DNA of 64,000 bases, taken from the NCBI RefSeq assembly GCF_009905375.1, contig NC_133653.1, positions 90,755,671-90,819,670 on the forward strand, given 5' to 3'. Positions 1 to 12,606 of this stretch are shown in pieces (the first letter of the stretch is position 1; every line of letters begins with the position of its first letter). Origin of the DNA: Apium graveolens (Eukaryota > Streptophyta > Magnoliopsida > Apiales > Apiaceae). The position numbers and the translations under genes were made by a program. The notes under the pieces are model-generated. The model was not told the origin of the DNA. It saw nothing but the letters and a program-made list of their open reading frames with translations, and made no database searches.

Positions 1-620
1 TTTCGTCGGGTTGCATGTCTATGCTCTCATATGCCCCTATTTATCTGGCATCCGAATTACACTTTCTTAACATTGATACGTGGAACACGTTATGAACTTG
101 CTACAAGTTCGGGGGTAGGGCTAGCTCATATGCTAACTTCCCAATATGTTTTAGTATATCCAAGGGTCCGACAAATTGTGGACTTAACTTTCCTTTCTTT
201 CCGAATCTCATCAATCCTTTCCAAGGGATACCTATAACATTACTAGGTCCCCTATTTCATACTCTTTGTCCTTTCGAGTCAAATCAGCATACCTCTTATG
301 TCCATCTTGGGTTACTACCAGCCGTCCTCTGATTAGATCTATTATATCCCTGGTCCTTTGGACTACTGCGGGTCCGAGCATCTTGCGCTCTTACAACTTC
401 ATCCTAACATAAGGGAGATCGACATTATCTTCCCTCAAGGATCTCATAAGGCGATATCTCAATACTGACATATGATCTATTGTCGTAAGAAAACTCAATC
501 CGTGTTAAGTGATCATTCCAATTTCTTTCAAGTCTATTGCACAGACTCTCATTATAGCTTTTAGCATTAGAGCTTTTGCTTCTCAATACCCATTCTTTTC
601 CAGTTCGTAATCGCTACTAC
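1..620 (-). pseudogene. Integrase C-terminal remnant, Gypsy-A copy 1 (cut by window edge)
   Basis: The minus strand matches 48250-48850 of copy 2, which carries the end of a Gypsy integrase: phrases resembling EFSYDNRSY, SPYEILEGRQCR, VHNVFHVSMLRK and a DMQPD stretch. The region is full of stops and frame changes. Only the part up to the window edge is visible; a chromodomain, if present, would lie to the left. Confidence 0.65.
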
Positions 621-2009
621 CTTCCGTTCCTAATATTATACTGGTTATACTTTTGCTCGTTAGCGTTCTATAACCTTTTAATAACCTCGTCAACCTTAGT
701 AACACGAATGTGTTTCCATTCCGAATACCACCACAACTTTACTACTCCTTTTTCAGCTGCTTCTATCTTTGAAAGCTTGATCCATCATATAGAAGTAAAA
801 TAATTCATTGAGAGATCACTATGATCATGAACAATTGTTACATTGCATAGTTAGTACAGAAGGTGGCCAGCCTTTAGTACTTGACAAGCAATTAAACAAT
901 AGCTGGTATCCTACTCGGCTTCTATCACACAGATAGATAGTCATTCGGCAATACCTCCCCTTCTAGAAGGGTTGTTCTTCTCAGTTTATATGAAATAAAA
1001 AGAAGAGAAAAGAACGAATTGAAGAGAATTGTATATATGAAAAAAATATACTGCCACAAAATATCTGGCTTGGAATCTACCTCTGAACTATAGAGGTTTG
1101 TCATAGGAGAACAAAACATATATGTATTTATATCAACATCAAGTATTATAGCATCGTATTTCACATGCCTACATATTTTTGCTATTCCGTCCATCATTCT
1201 ATGGACCCATGCTCTTCCTCGAGCTTATACACAATCACCTTTCAAACTCCCTCGATATCGAAAATCGAATCTGGGATCTCATTCTAGACTTCATCGTTAC
1301 TAGAATTCTATGCTTGCACCGCAACCTTCCTCATATAGTAATACGACTCTCTTTTCATAAGAGGGAATAAATATTCAATAGGTAGATACTCTACTTAATT
1401 AGTCTATCAATGATAACTTATACACTATCACGACCCGATTAGTGGTACTCAATCTCAACATCCATTCCAATACAACTCTCACGGTTGTAATCAGCTCATT
1501 ACTCGCAGAGTCATTGCTGCATTACTATGGTCCACCACTGACCTACTGTCGTCATTCACTTTCCATGAAATCTTAATATCTAACCATACGGAGTCCATAC
1601 ATGTCGTATAGAATACTTCTAAGGAGTTAACATAACCACCAATCATAATTCATGAAGAACACTCCAAACTCTGACGTACTTTCATGACATGAAGTAGATA
1701 AAATTGCAGAAGAGTTTTAGTCAAAGCAACGATAGCAGGTTAATACCATTCTTAATCGTATGCCTTAAATAGAAGACTTAACTCAAGGGTTCGTCTAGTC
1801 CTTTTTGAAACATGGTCCTGGCTTATCTCAAGATAGTATCTTCTGAGATAGATAGCCCGCTCATGGCGATTACACGAATTAAACCTTTACCAACTACTAT
1901 TACGGTTGGGTATTGCACAGTCATCAGAAGGAATGTCAATCTTCCAAACCATAATACAACCTTCATAGCTTTAACCATCATCACTGTATTCCTTTGGCAC
2001 AAGCGCCTA

Positions 2010-2820
2010 TAATTATCCTCTTACCTTTAAAGTGTCGGCCAAAATAATTTTCTACCTCATTTCAATCACAGCTTATGTGAAGATGTTTTCCTTAAAGTCT
2101 GATGAGTAAAAATAGAAAAAAAATTATCACCATTTTTTTCCATAAGTTATTGCCTCAGTCTTTAGAGGTTAATCACTGTCACGACTGACTTTTAATCATA
2201 CTTAGAACATCTTTTTATCTTAAGTCCTAATTGCCCTGAACAATTTCGACCATTACTGGTTCGATCCATACTTTCTCGTGGTTTAACACGTGCCCCACTT
2301 GGCATCATTATAATTACGTAATATTTCCTTTATCAACATTTCTATTCTTGAGAATTTTGAATATTACTTTTCTCCTTATAAAACCTCTAAGGTTATCCTT
2401 GAATCGTTCCTCCTGTATTCCCTAGATACAGGGCATATCAAGATACCATTTATTAATACCAGAATCATTGTCTATATAATTCTGAAAAAAAAATTCTCCA
2501 CTGATTCTTAAAGGTTGTTATTACCTTAATCCTTTCCAATTCATACTGTCAAAACTCATACTATCCCTATTAAGGGTGAAATGCCAACCTTTAGGCATTC
2601 CCCTAGGATTCGTTTTAAGTTACCGATGTTCTATCCTTAATTCCACCTTTAAAAAGGTACATGCATCCTTCCATGGATAAATCGAGTCATATATCCCTGA
2701 TAAGGGTGTCTTATTCCATCATTCCCACCTCGATAGTATATGTCTAATTTCACAATAACGTCTGTATTCAAAATGGGGTCAATCAATATGGCCTCCAAAA
2801 GATAACAACGGTTATCCGCT
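2010..2820 (-). pseudogene. Second, degraded RT/RNase H remnant, Gypsy-A copy 1
   Basis: This is the counterpart of 46020-46830 in copy 2, where RT-like phrases can be read on the coding strand (an HLRITLEVL-type stretch, a GHVLNHE stretch, and an RNase H tail ending in VADTLN). On the minus strand here the same order is seen in more broken form. It lies downstream of a first RNase H remnant, so the interior carries RNase H sequence twice. Identity as RT is by pattern only. Confidence 0.5.
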
Positions 2821-4026
2821 TTTCTTGCCTAATTTGGTAACGATAACAAGGATGTTCTGGAAGATATTGGTCGTGTTCAACGCGAACTTCTTCTTAATAA
2901 TTCCTTATTTACTTTTGTTGTTTATCTCAACAGTCATCTCAATGTTGGGATATCTTTCATACATGGCGTCTCCCTTTCTGGGTATCAAGCCACCGGTCTT
3001 ACACTTCACATTCTTGAAGGTCACTTCCTTCATCCAATTTTCCTACTTTCTTACTTTCTTGTCTCCTTAGTTTATCCGCGTCTTATTATTTATCCTTCGA
3101 ACTATCTCAAGGTTTCCTCGAATCCTCCCAACTCATAGGGGATAAAATATATGTATCTCTTATGCCCTCAACCATAAATTTTTAACTCATGGTGAATCAC
3201 CCTCATCCTGACGAATGCATACTTTTCTATTTCTATTGCTACGAGTCTTTAGGGTTTCCTCATACCCAACTCCCTTATCATTCCTCAAACTCTATTGCCT
3301 TTATATTCCTTTCCCCTTCAGTTTCTTTTTATTTTCCTTTCTCTTATCATTATTTCATGAACCCACTAATCATTGACTTCAAGCATCACATCGTTCTGGG
3401 ATTCTTGTCATCAGAACGAATCTTGACAACTTTTACAACTTAGATTCATAATTCATCATACTCGTCTGTCTTTGTTCTGGCTCCAAAGTTTTTACACTAT
3501 CTCCATAACCTTGGGAAGTACTTTCCTGAAAACAATTGACTGAACTTAAATCAGTTTATTATAATCTCTTGCTCCGTGCCTTCCTTGGCCTTTCACCAGC
3601 GGGTGGCCTCTCTCTTAGGAGGGTAAGTGACAAAAACAGTCTTTTGTGATTCGTCAATCATTTAGAATTTCAAATGATTCCTATATTTCCTTTAGTCAGG
3701 CTCTTGCCTCGACTGGGTCAGCTTGTTCTTTGGAACTCTAAGGGCTTAGCGACTTAAAGGTCCTGAAAGAATTTCTCACCGCATTGTTTCCTCAGGGTGG
3801 TGGTTGGGGATAATAGTCTAAGTCCTTTTTAGACAGGTCCATGAATTGCCGTATAGGAGTACCGTCTCGGGTCTCCTATCCTTACTCGACTTTTTGTTTC
3901 CTTAGTATAAAATGTTTCATGCTTCTCCCATACATGGGGTTATCTTATACGTTAAAATCCTCATTTTCCACTTCATTATGTTATGGGTTCCTTCTATCTT
4001 AATGGCGTCCTCCCTGACTATCACAT

Positions 4027-4870
4027 TCAGGGTTTGCCCTTAATCTTATTCCTTGAACTATGACTTTCATCTAAGATCTCATCTTTAAGCTCTTGAACAT
4101 TTGGAACCCAAATTCTATAGGAATACCTCATTATTCCCTTATCATCTTTCTCGGTATTAATCTCATATCTATTTGTTGGCTCTCTGCCTTCATTCATCAC
4201 TTTTTCTGGCACAATATGTTCTTTTCCAATAATTCGGTCTGTATTGCAATCTCAAACAGCTTTTCGGTACCGGCTCCGGTTACCTTCACTTCTATTTCCA
4301 TTTTCTCAAAATCTCTTATAAACTCTCCCAAAGACATTATTATCTTGAGTCTCTCCTTTTTACTAAGGGCATCAGCCACCACATTGGCTTTCCCCGAATG
4401 ATAAAGAATCTCCCAATCATAATTCTTGATTAGCTCTAACCGCCTTTTCTGGCGTATGTTGAGCTCTTTCTGCGTGAAAATGCACTAGAGCACTTATGGC
4501 TTGTGTAAATCTCGCACTTCTCTCCATACAAATAGTGCCTCCAATATTTAGGGCAAAACTATTACCACGAGCCCAAGCTCATGGGTGGGGATATCGAATT
4601 TTATATTCCCTTAATTGTCTTGACGCGTACGCGATTACCTTGTTGTGGTGTATAAGAAGCACCCTAATTCCTTATGCGAAGCGTCACTACACATCACAAA
4701 ATCTCCTTTTCCATCCGGCAACGCCATCATAGGGGCCGTCACCAATCTTTGCTTCAGTTCTTGAAAGTTGTTCTCGTATTTCTCTGTCCATTCAACTTCT
4801 CGGTCTTACGAGTAAGCCGCGTTAAAGGGGGCTACTATCTTTACAAACTTGAACGAACCTCCGGTAGTGA
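4027..4870 (-). pseudogene. RT C-terminus/RNase H and integrase N-terminal linker remnant, Gypsy-A copy 1
   Basis: Minus-strand reading frames carry the C-terminal RT/RNase H region of a Gypsy pol: a phrase like [10 protein letters not shown] in broken form near 4660-4690, then NVVADALSKKERLK near 4350-4390, then FEKMEIEVKVTGAGTEKL and a linker ending in RIWVPNVQELKDEILDESHSS (4027-4212). The zinc-binding HHCC and catalytic part of integrase expected next are absent; unrelated sequence follows. Frames shift several times and stops are frequent. Confidence 0.75.
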
Positions 4871-5140
4871 CCGACCAATCCTACCTCTGGTAGTCGACCT
4901 AACCATGGTCATCAATTCATCAGTGGTCCTTTATTCATTCTTGTCAGGATCCTCCTCAGCAACTATCCATTCTAGGATAACATCCTCAACCGCTACATCC
5001 TCAATACGAACATCATCCGGTCCCGTGTTAGGATGCCCTATTGGATCCACAATCTGATCTCCAATAACTAATGACACATCATCGCGTTGTTGCTCCTCAA
5101 CCTCAGGGTTCAGAGTCCCGCTAACATATACGATAACGAA
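4870..5140 (-). pseudogene. Truncated gag N-terminus, Gypsy-A copy 1
   Basis: The minus-strand translation gives an acidic gag-like start with the stretch NPEVEEQQRDD, then an Asp/Glu/Val-rich run and a TTRGRIGRSLPEV stretch. It matches the gag remnant of copy 2. At about 4870 it jumps directly to the end of reverse transcriptase, so most of gag, all of protease and most of RT are missing. Copy 2 has the same junction. Confidence 0.7.
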
Positions 5141-5296
5141 CTACGCTTCTATCACGATAGTTATAAGGGTTCCCATAAGGGTTTTAACTGTCAGTACTAC
5201 GTTAGGTAGCCCGACTATGAACTTGGCAAGAGTTCTTATTATCTTAGTGAACTTATTATCTTAACGTCACATCATCTCTGAGGTTTATAACGCTTA

Positions 5297-5308
5297 GCTC
5301 TAATACCA
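5297..5308 (-). other. Primer-binding site (initiator tRNA-Met type), Gypsy-A copy 1
   Basis: The minus strand reads TGGTATTAGAGC, the common plant primer site complementary to the 3' end of initiator tRNA-Met with one change (TCAGAGC to TTAGAGC). It is 4 bases from the LTR end, as in copy 2. Confidence 0.85.
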
Positions 5309-5312
5309 TTTC

Positions 5313-8300
5313 TATAAGACCCCCAAATCCGGGATCGGGGATCCGGGTTGTCACGAGTTCCATTTCCCTTAATAACACCCAATCTTAATAAATAATCAAC
5401 TACTCTGTACTATGACCCCACAATAAACACATACACCACAAGTTATAGTCTCAGAGATGAATATCCGAAAATAATCACAAGTCATTTTATTCCACAATTA
5501 TCTGCCAATACACCTTAAAAGGGTTTCTGAATAATTTACATTTCTTTGCCATTATTACAATTCATAAATATACATAAATCTGGTACATCAAAAGTTGAAG
5601 CCTAGCATATTGGTAGTTCCTACCTCAGCTATAATGACATCAATGCCTATAGGAAACTGCGGAACGTTTCCTATCCGCTCGCGAATTGGGAGCTTGGTCA
5701 TGTTCATCTTTTCTATCTGTTGTTGTGTGATGAAAGAAGAAAGCAAGGGTGAGCAGCAAGCCTACCAAAATAATATGTATAATGATTAACAATATATGAG
5801 CCTTCTCATAGTACTCATGAAAGTCTTGGTCAAAAGAAATGAACCAAGTTTGATATCTTAATGCGATGAAGTCGCAAAATATTCAGTATATATACATGTA
5901 TACTTTTCAAAATCTTGGAAGTCCTCTTCCATGCATAATATACACAGAGTTCCAGTTTATAACTGTATAAAACTATCGTTGCAAGGTGATCTCATATCTA
6001 ACCTTGTCTCAACGTTTTTCTGAAAATCTTTGACATACATAAGATAATCATTTACTAGATATAAGTTTAAAAGATGAAGTTACAAACTACTCCAATATAC
6101 TTATATATTTTCCAAATACTACTTGAACTACCACCGTTCAAGTTATAATTAGTTTCAAAAGTTCATCACCTAGATGAGACTACAAGATAATACTTGAATA
6201 GATTCAATCTTTGAAATATTATTGAATGAAATGAAGTTACGAGATACTTCATTAAGTCCCGATATATATATACACCTATATATATCTCTCATACATTTCC
6301 TGAAAACCTCTGTCATGTAAAGTATGAACAGAGTTGCAATATCCAATGAATTTGGAAAGAAAAGAAATTTTGGCATAAACCCGATATCTTGTTGATCAGG
6401 CAAAGATACCAATAAGTAACCTTTTCTACTAGTAGATGGATGAATCCCCCACCGGTCATCACCCTGGCCACATAAGGACCTTGTGCTGGACCGCCACCCG
6501 GCCTCTTACGCGTTGATGGACTGCCACCCAGCCACGTACACTTTGATAGACCGTACCCCGGCCTGTCGCTTATGCCGACTCAATTAGATGGACTTATTTC
6601 CCGAACGTTGGGTAAGTAATCAATTCATTTATCAAAACAGCAACCTTGTTGCGAATATAAAATACACCACAGAGCTGGATCCCTTAGATTTTTGAGCGAG
6701 TATTCAAGTCCCCTTCAAAAAGGAAGATCTTAAATTTGAAAACGAGTTTTGGGATCCGCTCTAACCTTTAAAAATCATTTTGAAGACTCGAAAACACTTT
6801 AAAGAGTGTTTGGAGTAATGCTGATTTAATAAAGTAAATCAGTCCCGATATATTAGAAAATATCTGAATATTATTAAATAATATTCCCATAAGGATAATC
6901 TCTATATAAATAACTTGAAGTAGAAGTTGTAAAACTTATACTTGAAATGAGTATTAAATAACCAAAGATATACTTATACGAAAGTACTATCTTTATTTGA
7001 ATAATCAAAAATAAGTTTGATTATCGACACCTTATTCTTTAATAAAATAAAGAATATATTTCAGTAAATAATCGGAGTCATAGGTCCTCAAATGAATATT
7101 CAAATAGTATTCAATAAATAATATAAAGTGAGTCATAAGTCCTCGAATTAATATTCAAGTAATATTCATTAAATAAAATAAAAGGAGTCATAAATCCTCG
7201 AATGAATATTCAAGTAATATTCATTAAATAATATGAAGTTATCGAATAAACCTTATTCGATTAATAGTTTTTAAAAACCATATCAACATATATATATATA
7301 TATAAATATATATATATATATCATATACTCGGGAACATCTACTCCCGGTTTTAGAAAAGGGTTCACCTTTGGGTCCCCTATACTCAGGGTATACGCAACT
7401 ACTGGGTATACGCAACTACTGCTTATCTCTAGCAAAGGTATTATGCAACTAATAAGCATGTGAACCAACAGATATATAAGTCAAGAATACGAAACATGCA
7501 TGCATATATACCATATCACATGCTCCAATATATCGCAAGAATTTGCTAATAACAAATATGCATTTATCACAAGATCATGCATATACACATATACATCACA
7601 ACAACTGTTATACGGGTAGAAAACTTGCATGAGTGCTCCCGGATAGACTTAAGCTTAGAGTGGGTCTGATAAACTATGAAAAATAACATAAGTCGGAATT
7701 AGACCCCGGTCGCTTAAGAAACTAGGCTTTAACCATTTAGAGTCCTAATGTTCGCTTTCGCGCTTAACGATTTACTTAAGTCGCTCGAGTACCCTCGGCT
7801 CCACCATTTTTAATAAATTAACCATTATGGGTTTTAAGACGATTCTTTCGCGAGTACCTTACCAACTGCCTAATCCACTTGACATAATTGTTTCTTACCC
7901 CAATTAGTCATTTAAGGTCCTTAACCAAGGTTTCAAAGTAAGGCGAGGGGTAATATTTCATTCGCGAAACGTCGTTGCTTAAAACGGCCGTTTCTCCTAA
8001 ACCGTACATCGGAATCAAACGAACCACATATCAAAACGAAGCTCGTAACATGAACTATCTAAACATGGCAATGGTAAAAACCTAGCAGGGAGTTCTCGGG
8101 TCCTAATGTTATGAACAAAAGCAGTCCAAAGTAAATCGGACATTACGATGGCTACGTTTACGCGATTTCCCAAATTTAAACCATTCCAAAACAACCACCA
8201 ATCAATCCCAATTCACAACCCAATCAAAACTCCATCCATACTACATCATAACAGCCCCAATCAGCTCAATATTAACAATTTATACTTATTCTTAAACTTG

Positions 8301-9430
8301 AATTTAAGCTATACTTAAGTTCATTAATCAATACTCCAAGAATTACAACTCCAAAACATTACAAAACCAACTATCCTCTACAACTCAACCAAACTTTAAA
8401 CAAACAAGCATCATACTTCACATATCCTATATCAGTCATAACCAATCCTAAATACTCAAAACTAAAAGCTAGGGTTTGGTGTTTATACCTTCTTGAAGCT
8501 TCTTAACACAACACAAGAGCTTTGAATGCCTAAAAGAACCTTGATCCTTGCTTGTATAACCTTAAACTTTCATAAAAATTCAAGAAAACTAAAGTTATTT
8601 TTTGAAAGTTACTATTCACCATCTTCTTCCTTGATTTATAAAAAAAGATTGGCTTGGAATTAGAAGCTTAAACTTATAGGAAGTATGTAACTATCCATGG
8701 GGAAGCTTAGATAAATACCTTGCCAAATAGTAAGTGGTGGAGCTTGGATCTTCATTTTTGATAAAAGAAGCCGAGAGCTTCCTTGAAGAAATGGAGTGTT
8801 TTGTGTTTTTTGTTGTTATGATTTGTTTTTGGCTTGGTTGATCCACCTTGTTTGTTTAATTAACTTTTTACCATGGTAAAGAATGAATGGTCCACAATCA
8901 ACCAACTAATCCCTCCTTTTTGTCATGCTTAAGTCACCATGCTTATGTCATCTTCCACACTTGTCTTCTTGTTGGTGTGATGACACCATCATCCACTAAC
9001 CCCTTGATTAACTCCTAATTGCTTGCCTAATGACCGCTGATCTGTTATACGGTTCGCTTAACTTTCGTTCTCGTTTATCGTTTGAGGGATCATACCCGGG
9101 ATCTTATTACTTGGGTTCCCTTTAACCTTTCTCAATACATTATATTCCTTTTATGATCCTCTATTAAAATCCTTGAATTTAAATCCTTTTTATCCTGTTA
9201 CCTTATACTCAATTCTTTCGATATCTGGTGGATTTTCGGGAAAAATCAAAGTGTTCGGATTTGGATTCTGACGATCTTTACATACACTTATATACCATAT
9301 AGAGTACTAATAAAATCTCAGAATATCCATAACAGAACTCCTACATAGTGTGGCATGAAAAGTTTTCTCATTCGGCAAAAACACTATTCATAAGGGTTTC
9401 AAAATTTTTCCAAAAATTGGGGTTATTACA
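5313..9430 (-). repeat. 5' LTR of Gypsy-A copy 1 (about 4.1 kb)
   Basis: On the minus strand the LTR begins with TGTAATAACCCC (complement of 9419-9430) and ends just before the primer-binding site at 5308. Its inner end has drifted from the expected TGTTACA-type terminus (plus strand reads tataagac from 5313). It aligns along most of its length with the LTRs of Gypsy-A copy 2, but a GC-rich block at about 6420-6600 is unrelated to the matching block of copy 2. An AT dinucleotide run lies at about 7288-7322. No coding sequence is visible in it. Confidence 0.88.
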
Positions 9431-9666
9431 AGTTATCCGTCAAGATATAAAATATTCCAGAAAAATAATTGATTTTATTAACTAATTGTATTCCGACGGA
9501 TGATCAAACTCGATGGATAATGATCATCCGTCAAGATGTAAATTTTGACTTAGCCAAAATTTCATCCAACATTGAAAAATCAATTAAATTTGTGGCTGCA
9601 TTACAACTTGCAAAATATCTGAAAAGATTCAAGAGTAATTAAGCATACCTAACTCACTTACCAACC
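9431..9666 (-). other. Post-pol spacer of Copia-1, truncated
   Basis: This stretch follows the pol stop and is cut by Gypsy-A copy 1. It holds four copies of the Copia-1 motif in both orientations (about 9434, 9493, 9510 and 9522), including a GATGATC...GATCATC inverted arrangement. No ORF is visible. Confidence 0.75.
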
Positions 9667-11642
9667 TTAAAAAGTTGGATTCATACAGTGGCTTGGTAAA
9701 TATATATCTGCAAGCTGTTTTTCACTTGGAACAAAATGTAGTTCCACAGTACCATTCATTACATGTTCCCTTATGAAGTGGTACTTGATGTCTACGTGCT
9801 TTCTTCTTGAATGCTGTACTGGATTTTCAGTGATGGCAATTGTACTTGTGTTATCACAGAAAATAGGAATTCTTTCCACTTGCAGACCATAGTCTAGCAA
9901 TTGGTTTTTCATCCACAAAATATGTGCACAACAACTGCAAGCAGCAATGTATTCAGCTTCTGCTGTAGAAGTAAAAACTGAATTTTGCTTTTTACTAAAC
10001 CAGGACACAAGCTTGTTTCCTAGAAATTGACAGGTTTTTGTTGTACTTTTTCTATCAATTCTACAACATGTATAATCTGCATCTGAATAACTAGTTAGAT
10101 CAAAACCAGAATCTCTAGGATACCAAATGCCAAGTTTTGGTGTACCTTTGAGATATCTGAAAATTCTTTTAATAGCATTTAAATGAGATTCTCTAGGATC
10201 AGCCTGAAGTCTAGCACAAAGACATGTAGCAAACATTATATCCGGCCTACTAGCTGTTAAGTATAGAAGTGAGCCAACCATGCATCTATAACTTGAAATA
10301 TCCACAGACTTTTTAGTAGTGTTGAATTCAAGTTTAGTTGCAGTGGTCATGGGAGTTTTTGCAGATATGCAATCCATTAGTTCAAACTTCTTTAAAAGAT
10401 CATAAATGTATTTAGTTTGACTAATGAATATTCCATCACTAACTTGCTTAACTTGCAAACCAAGAAAGTAAGTTAGTTCTCCCATCATGCTCATTTCATA
10501 CTTACTTTGCATCAATTTGGCAAACTTTTTGCAAAGTTTGTCATCTGTATAACCAAAAATAATGTCATCTACATAAATTTGAACAAGTATGCTAGAGCCA
10601 TTAACATTTCTAAAGAATAAAGTTTTGTCTACAGTACCTCTAGTGAAGTGATTCTCTAAAAGAAACTTTGACAAAGTGTCATACCAGGCTCTAGGTGCTT
10701 GCTTCAATCCATAAAGTGCTTTCAAAAGATAGTATACATGATCAGGTCGATTTGGATCTTCAAAACCAGGAGGCTGACTGACATAAACTTCCTCCTCCAA
10801 ATCTCCATTTAGAAAGGCACTCTTGACATCCATTTGATAGACCTTGAAATTGGCATGGGCTGCATAGGCTAAGAAGATTCTGATGGCTTCAAGTCTTGCA
10901 ACAGGAGTAAAGGTTTCATCAAAATCTATTCCTTCTTGTTGACAATAGCCCTTAACAACCAATCTAGCTTTGTTCCTGACTACTATGCCATTTTCATCCA
11001 TATTGTTTCTGAATACCCATTTGGTGTCTATTGGATTCTTTCCTTTAGGCTTGGTACCAGCTTCCAAACATTGTTCCTTTTAAATTGGTTTAGCTCCTCC
11101 TGCATAGCCAAAATCTAATCAGGATCCAACAAAGCCTCTTCTACCTTCTTTGGTTCTTCCTTAGATAGGAAACTGCTATATAGACATTTTTCTTGAGTTG
11201 CTCTCCTTGTTTGAACTCTAGAAGATACATCACCAATGATGAGCTCAAAGGGGTAATCCTTTGTCCATTTTCTTTGTTGAGGTAGATTAGCTCTAGATGA
11301 AGATGCCTCATTGTTGTCTTGATATGAGATTGAGTTTTGATTATTAAAAACTCCCACTGAGTTTGTAAATCTATAATTTGAGAAAGAGGAACTTTTTGTA
11401 AGTGATCTATTCTGACTTTCAGCTTCTTTTGATGACCCGATATATGGTGTATTTTGAGTTCCGATGGATGACGCTGATTGTCTCCCGATGGATGATGCAG
11501 ATTGTCTGTCAACGGATGAAGCATTTTTTAACTCGATGGATGTTGAGTTATTAGCTTCATTGGTTGCAGATTTTTCTGCACTATCCTTAGTTGTAGTTTC
11601 TTGATCAATTTCATCATCACTGTCATCACTAACCATCTCCAC
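9667..11642 (-). pseudogene. Reverse transcriptase-RNase H of Copia-1
   Basis: A 466-residue frame (9667-11067) covers most RT and RNase [21 protein letters not shown], the catalytic YVDDIIFG near 10560, and RNase H acidic residues in YSDAD, EAEYIA and CDNTS, ending with HFIREHV and a diverged tail. Upstream, a 175-residue frame (11115-11642) is the integrase-RT linker. It ends at a TAG (11115-11117) where relatives carry Trp, followed by one lost A near 11057. Apart from these lesions the RT frame is long and clean, so decay is moderate. The Ser-rich linker holds four copies of the element's motif (11461-11542). Confidence 0.92.
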
Positions 11643-11666
11643 ATTGTTGAATTTTAGGCTCTCATG

Positions 11667-12590
11667 TTAATCTCCATCTTGTAGTCCTTCAATCTTTTTA
11701 TCATCAAACACAACATGTATTGATTCCATAACAATGTTAGTTCTCAGATTATAGACTCTGGATGCTTTACCAACAGCATATCCAACAAAAATTCCTTCAT
11801 CTTCTTTATCATCAAACTTCCCATTTTGATCAGTTTGATTTCTCAAGATATAACATTTGCAGCCAAAGACATGAAGAAAATTTAGAGTAAGCTTCTTGTT
11901 CTTGAACAATTGGTTGGGAGTCATGCATTTTGCTTGATTAACCAAAGAAATATTCTGAGTGTAGCATGCAGTATTTACAGCTTCAGCCCAGAAGTATGTT
12001 GGTAACTTTGATTCTTCAAGCCTTGTCCTTGCAACTTCAATAAGTGATCTGTTCTTTCTTTCTACTACTCCATTTTGTTGTGGAGTTCTTGCTGCTGAAA
12101 ACTCATGCATAATCCCATTCTCTTCACAGAATACTCTCATAACAGAATTCTTGAACTCAGTTCCATTGTCACTCCTGATTCTTCTAACTTTAAATCAGGA
12201 TGATTGTTGACTTGCCTTATGTGATTGATGATGATTTCACTAGCCTCATCTTTAGACTTAAGGAAATATGTCCAAGAGAACTTTGAGAAATCATCTACAA
12301 TTACTAGGCAAAATCTTTTCCTTGAGATGGACAACACATTGACTGGTCCAAACAAATCCATGTGTAGCAGTTGCAAAGGTTCTTCAATTATTGAATCAAG
12401 CTTCTTTCTGAATAAAGCTTTGATTTGTTTTCCCTTTTGGCAAACATCACACAGTCCATCCTTAGAAAACTCCACTTGAGGAATACCTCTAACCAGTTCT
12501 TTCTTTACAAGCTCATTCATGGTCTTGAAGTTTAGATGTGATAGCTTCTTGTTCCATAGACAACTTTCATCTTGACTTGCTTTACTGAGG
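11667..12590 (-). pseudogene. Pre-integrase and integrase of Copia-1
   Basis: The minus strand starts with the gag-pre-integrase phrase LWNKKLSHLNF near 12560, a CxxC in LCDVCQKGK, and the integrase core. The three acidic residues of the DDE triad can be located: Asp in HMDLFGP, Asp in SDNGTEF and Glu in VVERKN. The second lies in a different frame because one A appears to be missing near 12190. The C-terminal part keeps LHVFGCKCY and DEGIFVGY. No retropepsin D(T/S)G motif is found between gag and this domain. Confidence 0.85.
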
Positions 12591-12606
12591 AGACAAGTAA
12601 CAGATT

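Larger units (their letters stand above)
1..9430 (-). mobile_element. Gypsy-A copy 1: non-autonomous Ty3/Gypsy element, 3' part outside window
   Basis: This is a minus-strand LTR retrotransposon whose 5' LTR lies at 5313-9430 and whose interior runs leftward to the window edge. It is the same family as Gypsy-A copy 2 (39149-53330), matched segment by segment in opposite orientation. Remnants read on the minus strand are an N-terminal gag piece, an RNase H tail, an integrase linker, a second degraded RT and an integrase C-terminus. Remnant wording and the Met-type primer site suggest a chromovirus of the Tekay/Del type (inference). No reading frame is intact. It interrupts Copia-1 at 9430/9431. 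The opposite end is outside the window, so the target duplication cannot be checked. Confidence 0.9.
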